Source: Warburgia ugandensis
Lineage: Eukaryota > Streptophyta > Magnoliopsida > Canellales > Canellaceae
Reading direction: 5' to 3'
Length of the DNA: 64,000 bases
NCBI GenBank assembly: GCA_035236585.1
Contig: CP141128.1
Coordinates: 26,503,618-26,567,617 of the forward strand
This document shows positions 1 to 12,639 of the stretch, in pieces. Made by a program: the position numbers and the translations under genes. Positions within the stretch are counted from its first letter, which is position 1, and each line of letters begins with the position of its first letter. The notes below the pieces were generated by a model. It was given only the letters and a program-made list of their open reading frames with translations, did no database searches and had not been told where the DNA came from.

Positions 1-1052
1 AAGGTTTAAATGCCTCCCTAATATAGAGGCTTGTATTAACCACTTTTGAGAAAAAACCCAAGCTAGTAGCGATAGTCTAATATGGATAAATGAAGAAGCT
101 TATCTAGATCTAGGTCTAAGAACCTACAACATATGTACTAAGAAAAAGATAACCAAGATATTGCTCGATTAGTTGGATACTAGGATTTGATTATGTATCA
201 ATTAGTTTAGGACTAGCATTTAGGTTGCATAATATAGTTAGGATTTTTCATGGAAAAAAAAAAAACTCATTAGATTTGTATATAATGATTTGTTTTGTGT
301 ATACAAAGATTGATAACAACAGCCTGTAGAGAAGGGGATAGATTTCATAGATTAGATGCATCAATGGATAGGATAGATATTATGGAAATTCAATTCCTTA
401 GGATAATAACTTCTAGGCAAGCTTAATGCTGCAACCTTGAAGTACCATAATAATTATGCTTTATTCTAAGCATCACTATCAAAATCCTTCATGGCCCCCA
501 TTAAGCTCCACATACAATGGTTATTATCAATTGCCAATGGATGCACCTAATGCATTCACATACCTAACAATAACTACTATCTAAGAAAAATTATAATGGA
601 TGGGCTAGGCATCTCATGAACAACTTATGGTCTCATGATTACCAATATTAGGAAGAATCATAATGGTCCCACCTTGCAATCCAATACTACCATGATTATC
701 CAAAGAGAATATTACGGTCAACATTCATGGGTTCAACCCAACTCAATCCTTTTTCAATACTCCAATGCTGCATGACAATATCAACCCTATGAGTTGTTTC
801 CTCTGAGCATGAAGAACAACTATTAGAAAGAGAATATGCAACAATTTTTGTGAGGAAATGGAAAAAAAAAAAAAAAACATGGATGCCTTTAGAAAAGGGG
901 AATGAGGAATTGAGAACGAGAATGGGAGGAATAGGGAAGAGACAATGAGACCAATAAGAGAAATATCTTTGATAGAAACATTGCTAAAATTATAAAAAGG
1001 ACTAAGGAAATAATACACAATTGGTGATGATGAAGAAGACATTTATTAGTAA

Positions 1053-1790
1053 TAATAGGATGGAAATTTCTTATGAACCACAAAGTCCACAACCATCCTT
1101 AGAAACCTCTAACTCATATCTACTCAAAGCCATGTCCTTGTTCCTTATTATGATAATGATGAATAGACTTCAACGATGAAGAAAAATGAAGCGAAGATAG
1201 AAACATCCAACCCATATCCTCTTGAATCTTGTCCTACTATTTTATGAATTTGATGAAGACACATCCATTGAGAAGGTGAATGAGTTGCTTTAGATACTAT
1301 GCTGGATTAACGAACACTTCTCAATAGCAATACAAGAACAACCTTTTAGAGAAGAGGCGAGTTAGCTTATACCCCTATTTTAGGACAATGTTAGAAAAAA
1401 TGGAGGAAAGAGTTAAAGGAGTGAATATAATGAATGCTTGTGTTATCCCTCAATTTGGTCAAGATAAGGACTAATCATCTGCAAATGGTCCAACAAAATT
1501 CACGTGTAGTTACATGAAGGCATTATGTTACCACCACCTCGAGAATCTATTTGGAGGGATTATATTGACTACAGAAATACTCAAGATGAGGGATCATTAA
1601 TATGATTTCCTACAACTCAAAATTGTGGTGGTATATTGTCCATAATGATACCAACACCTAAAATTTTGAGCTGGAGGACATTTATAGACTCTTAGTAAGA
1701 TTCTTAAGTGGTATGAGAATCTTGCCATTTCATTCTTATGATTAGGATTAGGAAAAATTAGTTTAACTAGTTAGATCTAGGGGTAGATAG
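1053..1790 (+). pseudogene. Degenerate ORF specific to the non-autonomous family
   Basis: The reading frame is broken by several stops and shifts. Pieces can be read that correspond to the copy at 40806-41460: a stretch with EDTSIEKVNELL near 1255, EQPFREE near 1335, an LPPP...YIDY motif at about 1528-1580, and a second similar block (PTPK...W..FIDS) at about 1650-1695. I recognise no gag, protease, RT, RNase H or integrase motif. It could be a residual env-like or accessory ORF, since Athila elements often carry an extra ORF before the 3' LTR, or a captured sequence. The function is unknown. Confidence 0.35.
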
Positions 1791-3611
1791 TTAGATTAGT
1801 TATAGGTCATGTCACATTTGAAGACGTTAAACTTAGTGCTTTTACGGAAGCAACTCATGATTTTTTAGAAAGTCTCATTCATCTTTATTACCCATTCATC
1901 AATTAGGTGTCCTATATTTCAAAACATTGAGGTCAATGTTTCGTTCATGTTGGGGGGTGTAGAAATGACATTTACAGTTTTTTCTTGCATTTTTGAAAGT
2001 GGAAAAAAAAAATGATAAGTTCCTTTATATAAATAAGAGATTAATTTTTTTTGAATATCCAGCTAACTTTTAAACTTTAAGAGTTATTAATAGAGTTGTA
2101 TACAATTAGTTTTTCTAATTTATTATTTTTCTAAAATATCTCACAAAAAAATTAAACTTCAAAATATTAATTGCACAAAATAGCTATATGTGTAGTTTAA
2201 GTTGGAGAGAAATATAACTTAAAGATCTAAAAGAAGATCTGTGAGGAGACTTATAACCCAAGTAAGTTTTGAGCCATTCTTCCTTTTATGAGAGTTATAC
2301 ATAAATTCAAGAATTTTTCTTCGGTGGACATTATTCCTTAGATTGGTTTTCATTATTCTTCATCTTGGTCAACTATTGAGAAATCATAAAAAGACTATAC
2401 CATATATCTCTTATGTTTATGATCATTTTTAAGTCATATGAAACATAGGAAATGATAAGAGGGCTGTCCTTTGTAAAAACCCGAGATCCTTTAACCTTCC
2501 CTTATATTATTTTTTGCTAGTTAGCCCATTGAGCCTTTTTGGAATGTCAGCCTTTTCTTTGTTAACCAAACAACCTTTACCTTTATTGAACCCTTAATAT
2601 ATATCTAATTGCCCATTTGTTTTTAGAAATGTGTAGATAAGATTGAGAAAGAACATCTTGGAAAAAGTATGAGCAACCACCAATTCAAATGATGAACAAC
2701 AAAAAGAGTGAAAAAAGGAGAAAAAATTCAAAGAGGCTATATATATAAAGTCAACTAAAAAGAAAAAGAAAAGGAAAGATAGCCAATGAAAAAGAGAAGA
2801 ATGTTCACTCTTGTGAGAGAAAGTAAAAAAGTTGTGAATACATTTAAGAGAAGGCCTTTATATATTTTTCTAAATAATGTCCATTCTTTTGATAACCCTT
2901 ACCTAAGCCTACATTTCATCCTAATAGAAGTCCTAACTTGATCCTAGTAGTAGTCTAGCTTGAAAATGGTTATGAACGAATAGGGACATTGGTAGAGTGC
3001 AACATTCTTAGTAGTTGATATCCTTTCAAAGACCATTATCATTCTTTCTTAGTTATGATTCTTCTATATGACATATGTGAGACTTTTGGATTTATTGAAC
3101 AATATTTTACTCACATATTAATGTGGGATATACACCTTTCTAAGTGGCTTCTTTTTTAGTGTTAAGTATATCTTGTGAGAATTGATGTCAAAGCATACAT
3201 TTGAATTTGTAATTTAGGTTATATTTGACTTCAAGACTACAACTATATATATCAGTAATAGCACACACTCATCTTTTGAAGTTTAATGAAGTAATGAGAT
3301 ATCTTTAGCATAAGGGTAGGATTTTAAAACTTTTTAGTCATCTTTAGTAGCAAGCTAAAGTTAGGAATTAGGATGAGTTGAATAAAAGAAAATTTTATTA
3401 GATGAATAAAGAACCTTCATAAAAATTTTGAGAATTTTGTGTGTATATTACTACAAACTCTCACGAGGCCTAACTTGTCCACTAGGGGTAACCTAGAAGT
3501 TTAAGGAGCTTGTTGTATGTGCTAAATGCAATCATGAGTACCTACAAAAAGTGGCACCTTGTATTTGTTTTTATAAAATAATTTTTGCATGCTTTGCTCG
3601 AGATTAGCAAA

Positions 3612-3628
3612 ATGTTGGTTGGGGACTA
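3612..3628 (+). other. Polypurine tract before 3' LTR
   Basis: A G-rich run containing GGTTGGGG lies immediately before the TGATAAGTG start of the LTR. This is the usual plus-strand priming position in Ty3/gypsy elements. The same motif occurs in minus orientation beside the LTR at 8447-11210, and a similar one before the LTR at 43235. Confidence 0.6.
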
Positions 3629-6323
3629 TGATAAGTGTTTAATTTTGCATAAAAACCACCCAATTAGTACCTATGTGTTACAACTTATAAGGGTAAATTA
3701 AAGTTTTTAGGCCAAAATTCATAACACATGCATTTTTACCTAATAACCCAAAAGTTTGTTATTTTGTAAGTTTAGTAGTTAATCCAAGGCAAGTATGCTA
3801 TTAATCATATTCTTTTAGGATTTATTTAGGATTTTTCACTTTTTTGTAGGATGTCGGATGGTGATCCAATGGCGAAGGTTGATTAGGATGAAATTGAAGA
3901 TCAAGATCAAAAGACCGAGTCAAAGCCTCAAAATCATCACTTCAATATAAACCAATGGCCAAGATCATCTTGTGGACCACTAATGGATATCATTAAAGGA
4001 GCTAAAGGTGGCCAAAGTGGCCTCATGAAGTAAGTCATACATTCCCATCACCTTTGCATGGAAGCCACTTAAGCCACCTTAGCTATTAAAGCCATGAAAA
4101 AGGTGATAAACCATACAAGTTACTCATGCCTTGAAGCCAACCATTGAACCTACTTAAGCCACCAAGGAATGAGCCATCAAGCCAATGAGAAGTGCCACAT
4201 GGAGTCACACATATGGAGCATCAATTCAAGCAACTTTCCTATGTTAACAGTACAATTTTTAAGGATTTTGTGAGATTAATCTAAAAGGTTAGATGATCAT
4301 GCATTAAGGGACCCATAAAGAGAGAAAAAACCCACTTTTGTGATACATTTCCTAACCCTTATCCACCCATATTACTAGGGTTCCACGTTTTTAAGTGAAT
4401 GAGGGAGCAATGACCCAAAAGGAGGATGCCTTCCCAATTTCCTATTTGGTGATCAAGGGTTTCCTAAATAAGAAACCTTAGATCTACTTCAATTCAAGCA
4501 ACATCGAAACCCTAGATCTTTCCAAAATCTAAACCTTAATTCCTTGATTTTCTATCAACCAAGCATCACAAAATTACAAGGGAAAGAGCTCCACTTTCCT
4601 TTTAGGAAAAAAGACACCTATATCATTTTCAAAATTAGAAACTAGCCAACCCATGCTTCTTACCTCTCTTTTATGTTATGTTTATGACATCATCTTGCTA
4701 ATTCTTCTTCCACCTAACCTTCCTCATTCAATACCTTACTCCTAGGGCCACTATTCTTATGCTTTCACCCCTTACAAAGTTAGAAAACCATTCATCTATA
4801 TATAGCTCCATAGTCCATACGAATTTTTCCAAATAAAGGTGGGTGACACACCTTGAAATCAAGCTTTCCTTTGGTCTTATTTACCGTGGAATTTGGGATT
4901 TCTAAGATGCTTTTCTTCCTTTGGTTTACTAGTTATTGTCTTGGTTATTTTCTCTCCAATTCAGGTTAGTAGTTTGCTTTGATTTAGTTTTTATCGCTTA
5001 TCTTTCATTGTTTTGCTTTTTTAGTTGTGCACCTTTCTTTCCATCTAGCTTTCTCCTATCATATTTACCTCAATTCCACTTGTTTTCTTGCTATTCTCTC
5101 AATATTTAAGCTAACTTATCTCTGGTAGTGACAGCCAAGAGAAGAGCTAGCTTAAATCATTGATTTCCCCACTTGAATTCCATGTTTTCTACCTTCTTTT
5201 TCTCTTAGTTTTAGGCTATTTTCCCTTATCTAGTTCACCCACTTATCCTCTATTTTTCTCAAATTCCTTTATGGATTTTATTTAAATGTCATTATACCTT
5301 AGAATATGAGCATTATATTAGAATTTTCTTGTTGTTTAGATAGGATTCTATGCTTTAGAAAAGTGCACATTTTCATATTTTGGGGACAATTTATGTGTAT
5401 AATTTTGATGTAAATTGGATATAATTCAATAAAGTTCTTTAGGCATTATTATTATGGAATGTTTATTTCATCAATTTACTTTGCATCTAGGTTGTTTCCT
5501 TGAGTAAAAGTTGTGGTTTCTGTTGCTTTCTATTACAAGATTTATTTATTGTTTTTAAGTACTGAAATCTGGAAATTGGTTTTTCCTTAACTTTGTACTT
5601 TAATTCCAGATATCAAAACATCTTATTTTCCTAAATACTTAGGTAACTATTTAGATTTTTATGTTTTTTATTAGATCCTATAGTTATTTTTCATAGTAAC
5701 TCACTTTGTAGGTACATTAAATTTCACCATCTTTAGGGCTCTAAAATCATGTGCATAGTCCAAAAACCATGTGCATGGTTCTAAGACCCATTCTCCTTTG
5801 AACTTTGGTTAATTTGGTTGTTGGATCTTGCGTTAGAGTAGTTAAATTAGTTATTTTTATATTTTTTAGGTTTAGAAAGTTTCCTTTTTGAATTTTAGAA
5901 AGTTCTAAATTAGGAAAGTTTTTTAGGTTATTTTCCTTGGGTTTAATCTCATGATTTGAATCTTTCTAATTCTTCATAGTTTCTTTATTTGTAACTATTA
6001 ATTAGTTAAGTTTCCAATTCCAATTGCTTAGTTGAATTTTAATAAGTTTCCCTTACTTTTAGTTCTAGGCGGGAAAGTTTCCCATTTAGCATTTTTCTCA
6101 TTTTTGCTTAGTTTTCATTTCTTGTCTTTACTTAGTTTTCAAGTTCATGTTTTAATTTCTATTATTAGTTTAGGACAAAAATCACTTGAATTTTGGCTAG
6201 ATTAGATAGTTTAAAGTAGGGACCACTAGCATCACAATAGTTCACTCCTATTGAGATTGACCTCACTGGCATGTTATATTGCAAGCAATTTGTGTGCTTG
6301 TGAGTTTATTTAAAACAACAACA
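3629..6323 (+). repeat. LTR copy A, Athila/Tat-like family
   Basis: It begins TGATAAGTGTTTAATTTTGC and ends TTTAAAACAACAACA, so it has TG...CA ends, and is about 2.7 kb. It aligns by eye with 8447-11210 (-), 43235-45808 (+), and the truncated copies at 21368-22151 and 39516-40797. A TATA-like CTATATATAG lies at 4796-4805. About 340 bp from its start is a cluster of short AAGCCA-type repeats shared with the other full copies. The polypurine tract on its left marks it as the 3' LTR of the plus-strand element at 1-3628. It contains no gene. Confidence 0.75.
4796..4805 (+). promoter_or_regulatory. TATA-like box in LTR copy A
   Basis: CTATATATAG lies inside the LTR, upstream of the presumed R region. 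It is placed by sequence alone. Transcription activity is not shown. Confidence 0.35.
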
Positions 6324-8446
6324 TCTATCTCACAAGTGATAGAAAATGGGTAAATCTAACTCAAGTAGTTCCAAAAAAGTCTCGAGTGATGTGATTACTA
6401 CTGCTGACAATGAATTAATTCCTCTTAGATTTACCACTAGTTGGTGACTATGCATAGGTTATAGCAAAGTTAATGTAGTCACTAGGGAGGACCATTTCCT
6501 TTGCCCTTTGATGATTAGATGTTAGAGAGGGTTGTAGGACACCGGTATTACTATTTTCTGAATGGTTATACAGGGTATAATAGGATAGAAATAGCACTTG
6601 AGGATTAGAAAAACAAAACCTTTAAATGTCTTTTTGACACTTTTACTTACAAAAAAATGCAATTTGGACTACCACCACTTCCCAGAGATGCATGCTTAGA
6701 ATTTTTAGTGTTATGATAGATAGGATTTTAGAGGTTTTCATGGATGACTTTTCTATTTTTGGTAATTCATTTGACACATGTCTTAAAAATTTAAGAAAAG
6801 TCTTGAGTTGATGTAAAGAGAAGAACCGAGTGCTTAATTGGGAGAAATGTAATTTCATGGTTCCTAGGTGAATTTTTTCTTAGACACAGAGTATCTACCA
6901 AAGAAATAGATGTAGATAGATCCAAAATTGATCAAATTGCCAATCTACCCATCCCCAAATCTATTAAGGGCATTCGCTCATTCCTAGGTCATGCATGATT
7001 TTATGGAAGGTTTATTAAAGATTTTAGTTCAATATCCAGACCATTATGTCACCTCCTTACAAAGGATATCCCTTTTGAGCGGACATATGATTGTCAAGAA
7101 AGGTTTTACAAAGCTGAAATACAAGTTAACAATTGTTCCTATCATGCAACCACCTGGCTGGGATTTACCCTTTGAAATCATGTGTGATGCTAGTGATTAT
7201 GCTAAGTTGTACTAAGGCGGAGAAAAGAGAAAGAGTCATATATCATCTACTATGCAAGTAGGACCCTCAATAGTACTCAAATGAATTATTCTACTATAGA
7301 GAAAGAACTCCTTTAGTTGTCCTCACGTTAGATAAGTTTAGGCCTTACTTGGTTGGTTCCAATGTAGTCGATTCACTAATCAACTGGACCCTTAAGTACC
7401 TTCTATCTAAGAAGAATGCTAAGCGGACTACTTAGATAGATTCCTTACTCCAAGAGTTTGACATTGAGATAAAAGATAAGAAGGGAGTAAAGAATGTTGT
7501 AGCTGACCATTTGTCTCACCTAGTTTTTATAAAACCTTTAGAGGAGTTGCCAATTAAGCATACTTTCCACGATGAGTAGCTTTTTTCATGTTTGCCATCC
7601 TCCCTCGTTTGCTAATATTGTAAATTATATAATCATAGGGAAGATTCTTAAACATTGGAGTAAATTAGAAAACAAAAATTCTTTTCCAATGTTAAGCACT
7701 ACTTACGAGATGATCCATATCTATTTAAGTCTACCCATATCAAATAATTAGAATATGTGTACCAGATCTAGAGCAAGTAGTGTCATCTCTTTTTGTCATT
7801 TAGAACCATATGGTGGATATTTTTTGCACTGAAAACTACTGCAAAGATTTTGCAGTGTGGTTTCTACTAACCTTCATTGTTTGAAGACACATGTATTTAG
7901 TAAAGCTTATGAGCAATGCTAAAAGTTATGAGAAATAGCACTTAAGAATATGATGTCTCTAAATGTTATCCTTGTCATTGAAGTTTTTGATTATTGGGGC
8001 ATCGATTTTATGGGACCTTTTCCACCTTCTTTTGACTACTTATACTTCTTATTAGCTATAGACTATGTGTCTAAATGGATTGAGGCTATTTCTTACAGAA
8101 ATAATGACCATAAAATATTTGTCAAATTTTTAAAATAAAACAATTTTTCTAGATTTCGAATGCCTCAAGCCATTATACGTGATAATGATACACACTTTTA
8201 TAATAGAGAATTTTAAACACTTATGAAAAAGTATAACATCACTCATAAAGTTGCAATACCATATCACCCACAAATAAGTGAATAAGTCAAATTATTTAAT
8301 TAGGCTATTAAGCGAATTATATAAAAAAGACTATTAACCCGGATCATAAGGATTGGTCTCCTAGATTGGGCAGTGTGTTATGGGCTTATACAACTATATA
8401 TCAAAACCCGATTGGTATGTCCCCCTATCATATTGTTTATAGTAAG
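6324..8446 (+). pseudogene. Athila-like pol fragment: reverse transcriptase, RNase H, integrase
   Basis: This copied RNA to DNA and integrated it for an Athila-type Ty3/gypsy element. The fragment enters mid-RT: QVVPKK near 6362, VNVVTREDHF near 6470, YKKMQFG near 6645, and an intact catalytic block VFMDDFSIFG near 6733-6763. RNase H follows with CDASDYA near 7182, TIEKELL near 7293 and ADHLSHLV near 7502. Integrase shows GIDFMGPFPP near 8000, DYVSKWIEA near 8060, IRDND near 8178 and MSPYHIVYSK ending at the junction. Many in-frame stops and frameshifts are present. It is cut at both ends by 3' ends of LTRs in opposite orientation. The missing RT start and integrase C-terminus should lie beyond those two insertions. 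Confidence 0.8.
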
Positions 8447-11210
8447 TGTTGTTGTTTTAAATAAACTCATAAGCGCAAGTATCGTTTGCAATATTGCACA
8501 CTCAATGAAGTTGATCCCACAAGGAGTTGGACTAATGTGATACTAGCAGTCTCTACTTTAAACTATCTTACCTAGCCAAATTCAAGTGATTTTTAACCTA
8601 AACTAAGAATGGAAACTATAACATAAAAATTGGAAACAATGCAAAAACATGTTAAATTGAAACTTTCCTAAAATATGCACTTTCTAAAATTAAACTTTTC
8701 TAAATTGCAGATTTTCTAATTTGATGACTTTCCTAAAATAAAAACTACCCTAAAGTGAAAACTTTCCTTAAGTGAAGATTTAACAATTTTCTTGAACTAA
8801 CTTTCCTAAGCATGAAATTAATCAACTAGTCTATGGAAAACATGCTTTAACATATACTTTCTTAATCATGCAATTGTCTAAGGAATGCAATGGGAATCAA
8901 AAGGATGAACTTTAACAACTAACAACAAACTAAACAAGATCAACTTAATTACTTTTTCCTACTTGAATGAATGCCATAACTTAGAATCTATTCACTAACC
9001 AAATCAAGCAAAGCTATGTGTTTCCAGACATGGCTTACATGCATAGTTTCAGCATGTTTTGATAAGTACATTTCAAATCAGTGGACATGGAATATTAAAC
9101 TATGGATCTACAAATAAACAAGAAACTCAACAAGGCTTTCCAACTTCAGAACTAAAGCCCCACTTAATCATGTGTTCCATCCTTGGATTTGATACATGGT
9201 TTTAGAGGTCTTTAATTAGATTGCTGGAAATTCTATAAGTAAACATTCATGTTCTTAATATCCCATCAACATAAAGCAAAAACTTAAGAAGAAGCATGAT
9301 CAATAATCAAGTAAAAAGCATTCCATTAATCATCAAAAGTTTTATGGTATACAATGGATTACATGGAAGATTGCTGTCCACTTTTGAACGAAACACACCG
9401 TTATTCCTTCAAGCTTGAATCCAAAAACAAATATTAACATAGATTCCTCCTCCAATAAAACTTGATATTTAGAGGAAATCTTATGGAATATAAGTAAAGA
9501 TCGATGGAGACTAATGAAAAATAATGCTGGAAGTTAAGGGAATCTAAAAGAGAACTCGACAACTATGAAAAGAAAAGGGAAAACTAGATTCAAGATTATT
9601 TTCTTTGGCTGTCACTCTAAGGAAAAACAAGCCTTGAATCTTGGTTTTAAGGTAGGGAAAAATCAAAGGGAAACAAGTAAAAGCTAGCATGAAAGTTCAA
9701 GATCACACAAGAGAGAACAAGGGAAGAAAACCAACCTTCAAAGAAGATCAAACACCATAAAACCAAATTTGGAATGGCTTGGAGAGATCCCTCACACCCT
9801 AGGCAAAGAACTAGCACCCAAAGAAGATCCACAAAACAAAGCAAAAGAAAGGAGAATGGAGAAGGAGGAAGAGGAAGAGGACATTTCCTTCTAAGGGAGG
9901 AGGCGGTTTTTTTCCTTTTGTGAAAGTTGTCCCCTCTCTTATGTTTTTTTATGGATTTTTATGCTTTTTGTCCTATTTTCTCTTAGGAACCCTAACATTA
10001 GGGTATGGTTGGGATGAAATCAAGACATTTTGGATGGTTAAGATGAGTAGGAGACTATGGTTTCAAAGGAGGAAAGTGGGGAAAGGTGTCTACCTTCTTT
10101 TTGGAGTGGAGTAGGTGGGAGACACCTTCTTTTGGGGAAAGGGACGTCTCCCGCTTCAAAAATTGTTGAAGGCCCTAAAATTTATGAAAGTGGGGTGGAG
10201 TGATAAGGTGGAGAAGAGATGGGAAGAAGAAAGGAAAGTAGGAGGAAAGAGGGGTGTAGGAAAACTTAGGAAAGTAAAGTGATTTGGAAATTTTTGATTA
10301 GTTGAATGGTTTCCTAAAGACTTGGGATTGATTAGGTAGTTAGGATAGGAGTTTAGGAAGGTGGAAGAGTTATGGAATGGTGGGACTCTTTCATAGAAAC
10401 TCAAACTCGTGGTGGTCTTTGTTGGTGAGGTGAAAATTGAAGAAAGAGTGGGAAAAAGTGGGAAAACACCAAAAAATGGGCTGCTCTTATCCCATTGGTC
10501 CACATGCCCTCATATTTTAATAGATTTTCCCTTAATTATCTCATGGATAACTCTCTCAAATCTACTCCCATCCTAACCTTCCATTGAGCTTAGCTTGATG
10601 GCTTAGATAGCTAACTTTGAAAGCTTCATTGGCTAAGCTTCATGGCTGGCTTAGGAGGCTTCCTTGGCTTGTTTTCTTAGCTTCAACCCTTAGCTTGAAT
10701 GGCTTGTATGAGTTGGCTTGAATTCCTCATCTTGTCACCTTCTTTCATGACTTATATGGCTAAGGTGGCATAAGTGGCTTCCATGCAAAGGTGGTGAAAA
10801 TACATAGCTTACTTCATGGGCCCACTTTGGCCATCTTTAGCTACTTTAATCTCATCCCTTGCTGGTCCATAGGATGGTCTTGGCCTTGTTTACATTGAAG
10901 TGATAAATTTGAGCCTTGACTCTATCTTTTGATCTTGATCTTCAATTTTATCCCTATCGATCTCGGTTGTTGGATCAACATCTTACTTCCTACAAAAAGT
11001 GAAAAATCCTAATTAAATCCTAGAAAAACTTGATTAGTTAGATACTTACCTTGGATTAGCTTTTGGACCAACAAAATAACAAACTTTTGATTCATTAGGT
11101 AAAAATGCATGTGTTATGAATTTTGGTCTAAAAGTCCTAATTTAACACTATAAGTTGTAACACATTGGTACTAATTAGTTGGTTTTTATGAAAAAATTAA
11201 ACACTTATCA
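8447..11210 (-). repeat. LTR copy B, Athila/Tat-like family (3' LTR of minus-strand element)
   Basis: Read on the minus strand it starts TGATAAGTGTTTAATTTT and ends TTTAAAACAACAACA, about 2.76 kb. A polypurine tract precedes its start, so it is the 3' LTR of the minus-strand element at 11211-16498. Its 3' end interrupts the integrase sequence at 8446. It carries the same AAGCCA-type cluster as copy A, here at about 10590-10800. Open frames inside it, such as a 115-codon one near 10156-10503, look like chance and have no recognisable domain. Confidence 0.75.
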
Positions 11211-11225
11211 CACACCCCAACCAAT
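11211..11225 (-). other. Polypurine tract (minus strand)
   Basis: On the minus strand the sequence ATTGGTTGGGGTGTG lies directly before the LTR start. It corresponds to the tract before 3629. Confidence 0.6.
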
Positions 11226-12639
11226 ATTCTGCTAGTCTGGAGTAAAACATGTGAAAAATTATTTTTCAAAAATTGATATAAGGTGCCACTTTTGTAGGTA
11301 CTCACAATTGTGTTTAGCATATGCAACAAGCCCTTGAACCCGTAGGTTACTGACAAATGAGTTATACCTCGTGTGGGTTTGTAGTGAATATACCCACAAA
11401 ATTCACTAAGATTAAGCTTCATATTTTATCTTAGAGAATCTTCATTCATTAGCACTCTACTAGTTTTTCACAACTTAATAGAAAGGATTGACAATTTTAC
11501 GAATCATACACATATTAAATACATTGTATTCTAGTTATTTTTTGAAGTCCATGTGTGTGTGTACAGCCACATAAATCTTGACTTCTAACCAGATATGCTT
11601 AAATTTCATTGAAAATATGTCTTGACATCAAATCCTCATAGGTATACTCTTAGATAAGGGTTTAAACATATTTCTCTCATTATGTGATTGAATCCAATAA
11701 GCTAATGGTTCACATAATAAAATATTTTAAATGCTCATGAGACAAAGGAAAGTGATCCCTAAGAGTAGATTTTATCATCGGGAATATTAGGGGTCTTTTA
11801 CCTTAATTCCTTCTTTTTATCTCCTTTTTAAGACTATGTTCCACCTAATACCCATAGACATTTTGGATAGGACAAAACGTAGGCTTAAGTCAGGTTAAGA
11901 AAAAAAAGGGTATAAGTATTTCAAAGGTTCAAAATTGAGTAGAGATCTTCAATAAATATCTGTTAGGACAACTTTTCTTTTGGGTTGTACTTGAAGTGAG
12001 TGTCACTTTCATATTTTTATCTCTCTTTCAATTTATTTTTTTTTGGCTTCTTTGGAAGAAATATGGCTAATTTTCAGCCTTCTTTGACTTTTTGTCCTCT
12101 TTTTGATCTTTTTTTATTAACTCTACTCATTTTGACAATGGGTAATGGATATTTATTTTCTTGGCTTATTACGAGTTAAGGTAAATGGGATTAAGAAAGA
12201 AAAGGCTTAATAATAGGCTTGAAGGGGCTAACTAGTGGTATGATATACTAGCTAGGCTTTATATTTCTAGGCTGAGCTAGGATGGCCTATATCATTTCCT
12301 AAGTTTCCTAAGTTTTCTAGGCTTAAAACTTTTTCTTTTTCTTTTTCAAAAAAACTTAAGAAAATTTAAAATCCTTGTATGCATCTACACTTCCCAACCA
12401 AAATGAAATGTTGTCCCCAATGTTGGAAAACATAGGATCTATATGATAATGCAATTATGTAGCAGATGAAAATTTTAAGAAAAACATACGGGATTTTCCT
12501 ATTGTCTTGGGGTGTCACGAGAAAAGTCTAAGGTGGGTCATGATAATGAGCTTCCTCTAAAAGTGTCTCTTCAATTTCAGGGTCAAGCATTTCTAGGAAA
12601 GGTTTTAACCTTTGACCCATTGACTTTTTGGATTTCTCC

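Larger units (their letters stand above)
1..3628 (+). mobile_element. Internal region of a non-autonomous Athila/Tat-like LTR retrotransposon (3' part)
   Basis: The first ~240 bases resemble the leader of the Athila-like element at 23225-23460, sharing blocks such as AAATGCCTCC, CTAGTAAGC-like and TAGGATTTGATTA. The gag and pol expected next are absent. An unrelated, heavily stopped region runs to about 1790, then a 3' untranslated region containing the CAAAACATTGAGG block at about 1918, and finally a purine-rich tract before the LTR. The same order from about 1290 onward occurs at 40798-43234. I infer a non-autonomous derivative using the LTRs and untranslated ends of an autonomous family. 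The 5' end lies outside the window. No intact gene is present. Confidence 0.6.

Noticed and set aside
10156..10503. 115-codon minus-strand frame, Ser/Phe/Pro-rich
   Set aside because: It lies wholly in LTR copy B, is low-complexity, and is not open in LTR A or E.
11186..11422. 78-codon minus-strand frame spanning the LTR start and polypurine tract
   Set aside because: It crosses the LTR boundary and has no domain. The DNA is conserved in all family copies as non-coding 3' sequence, but the frame is not.
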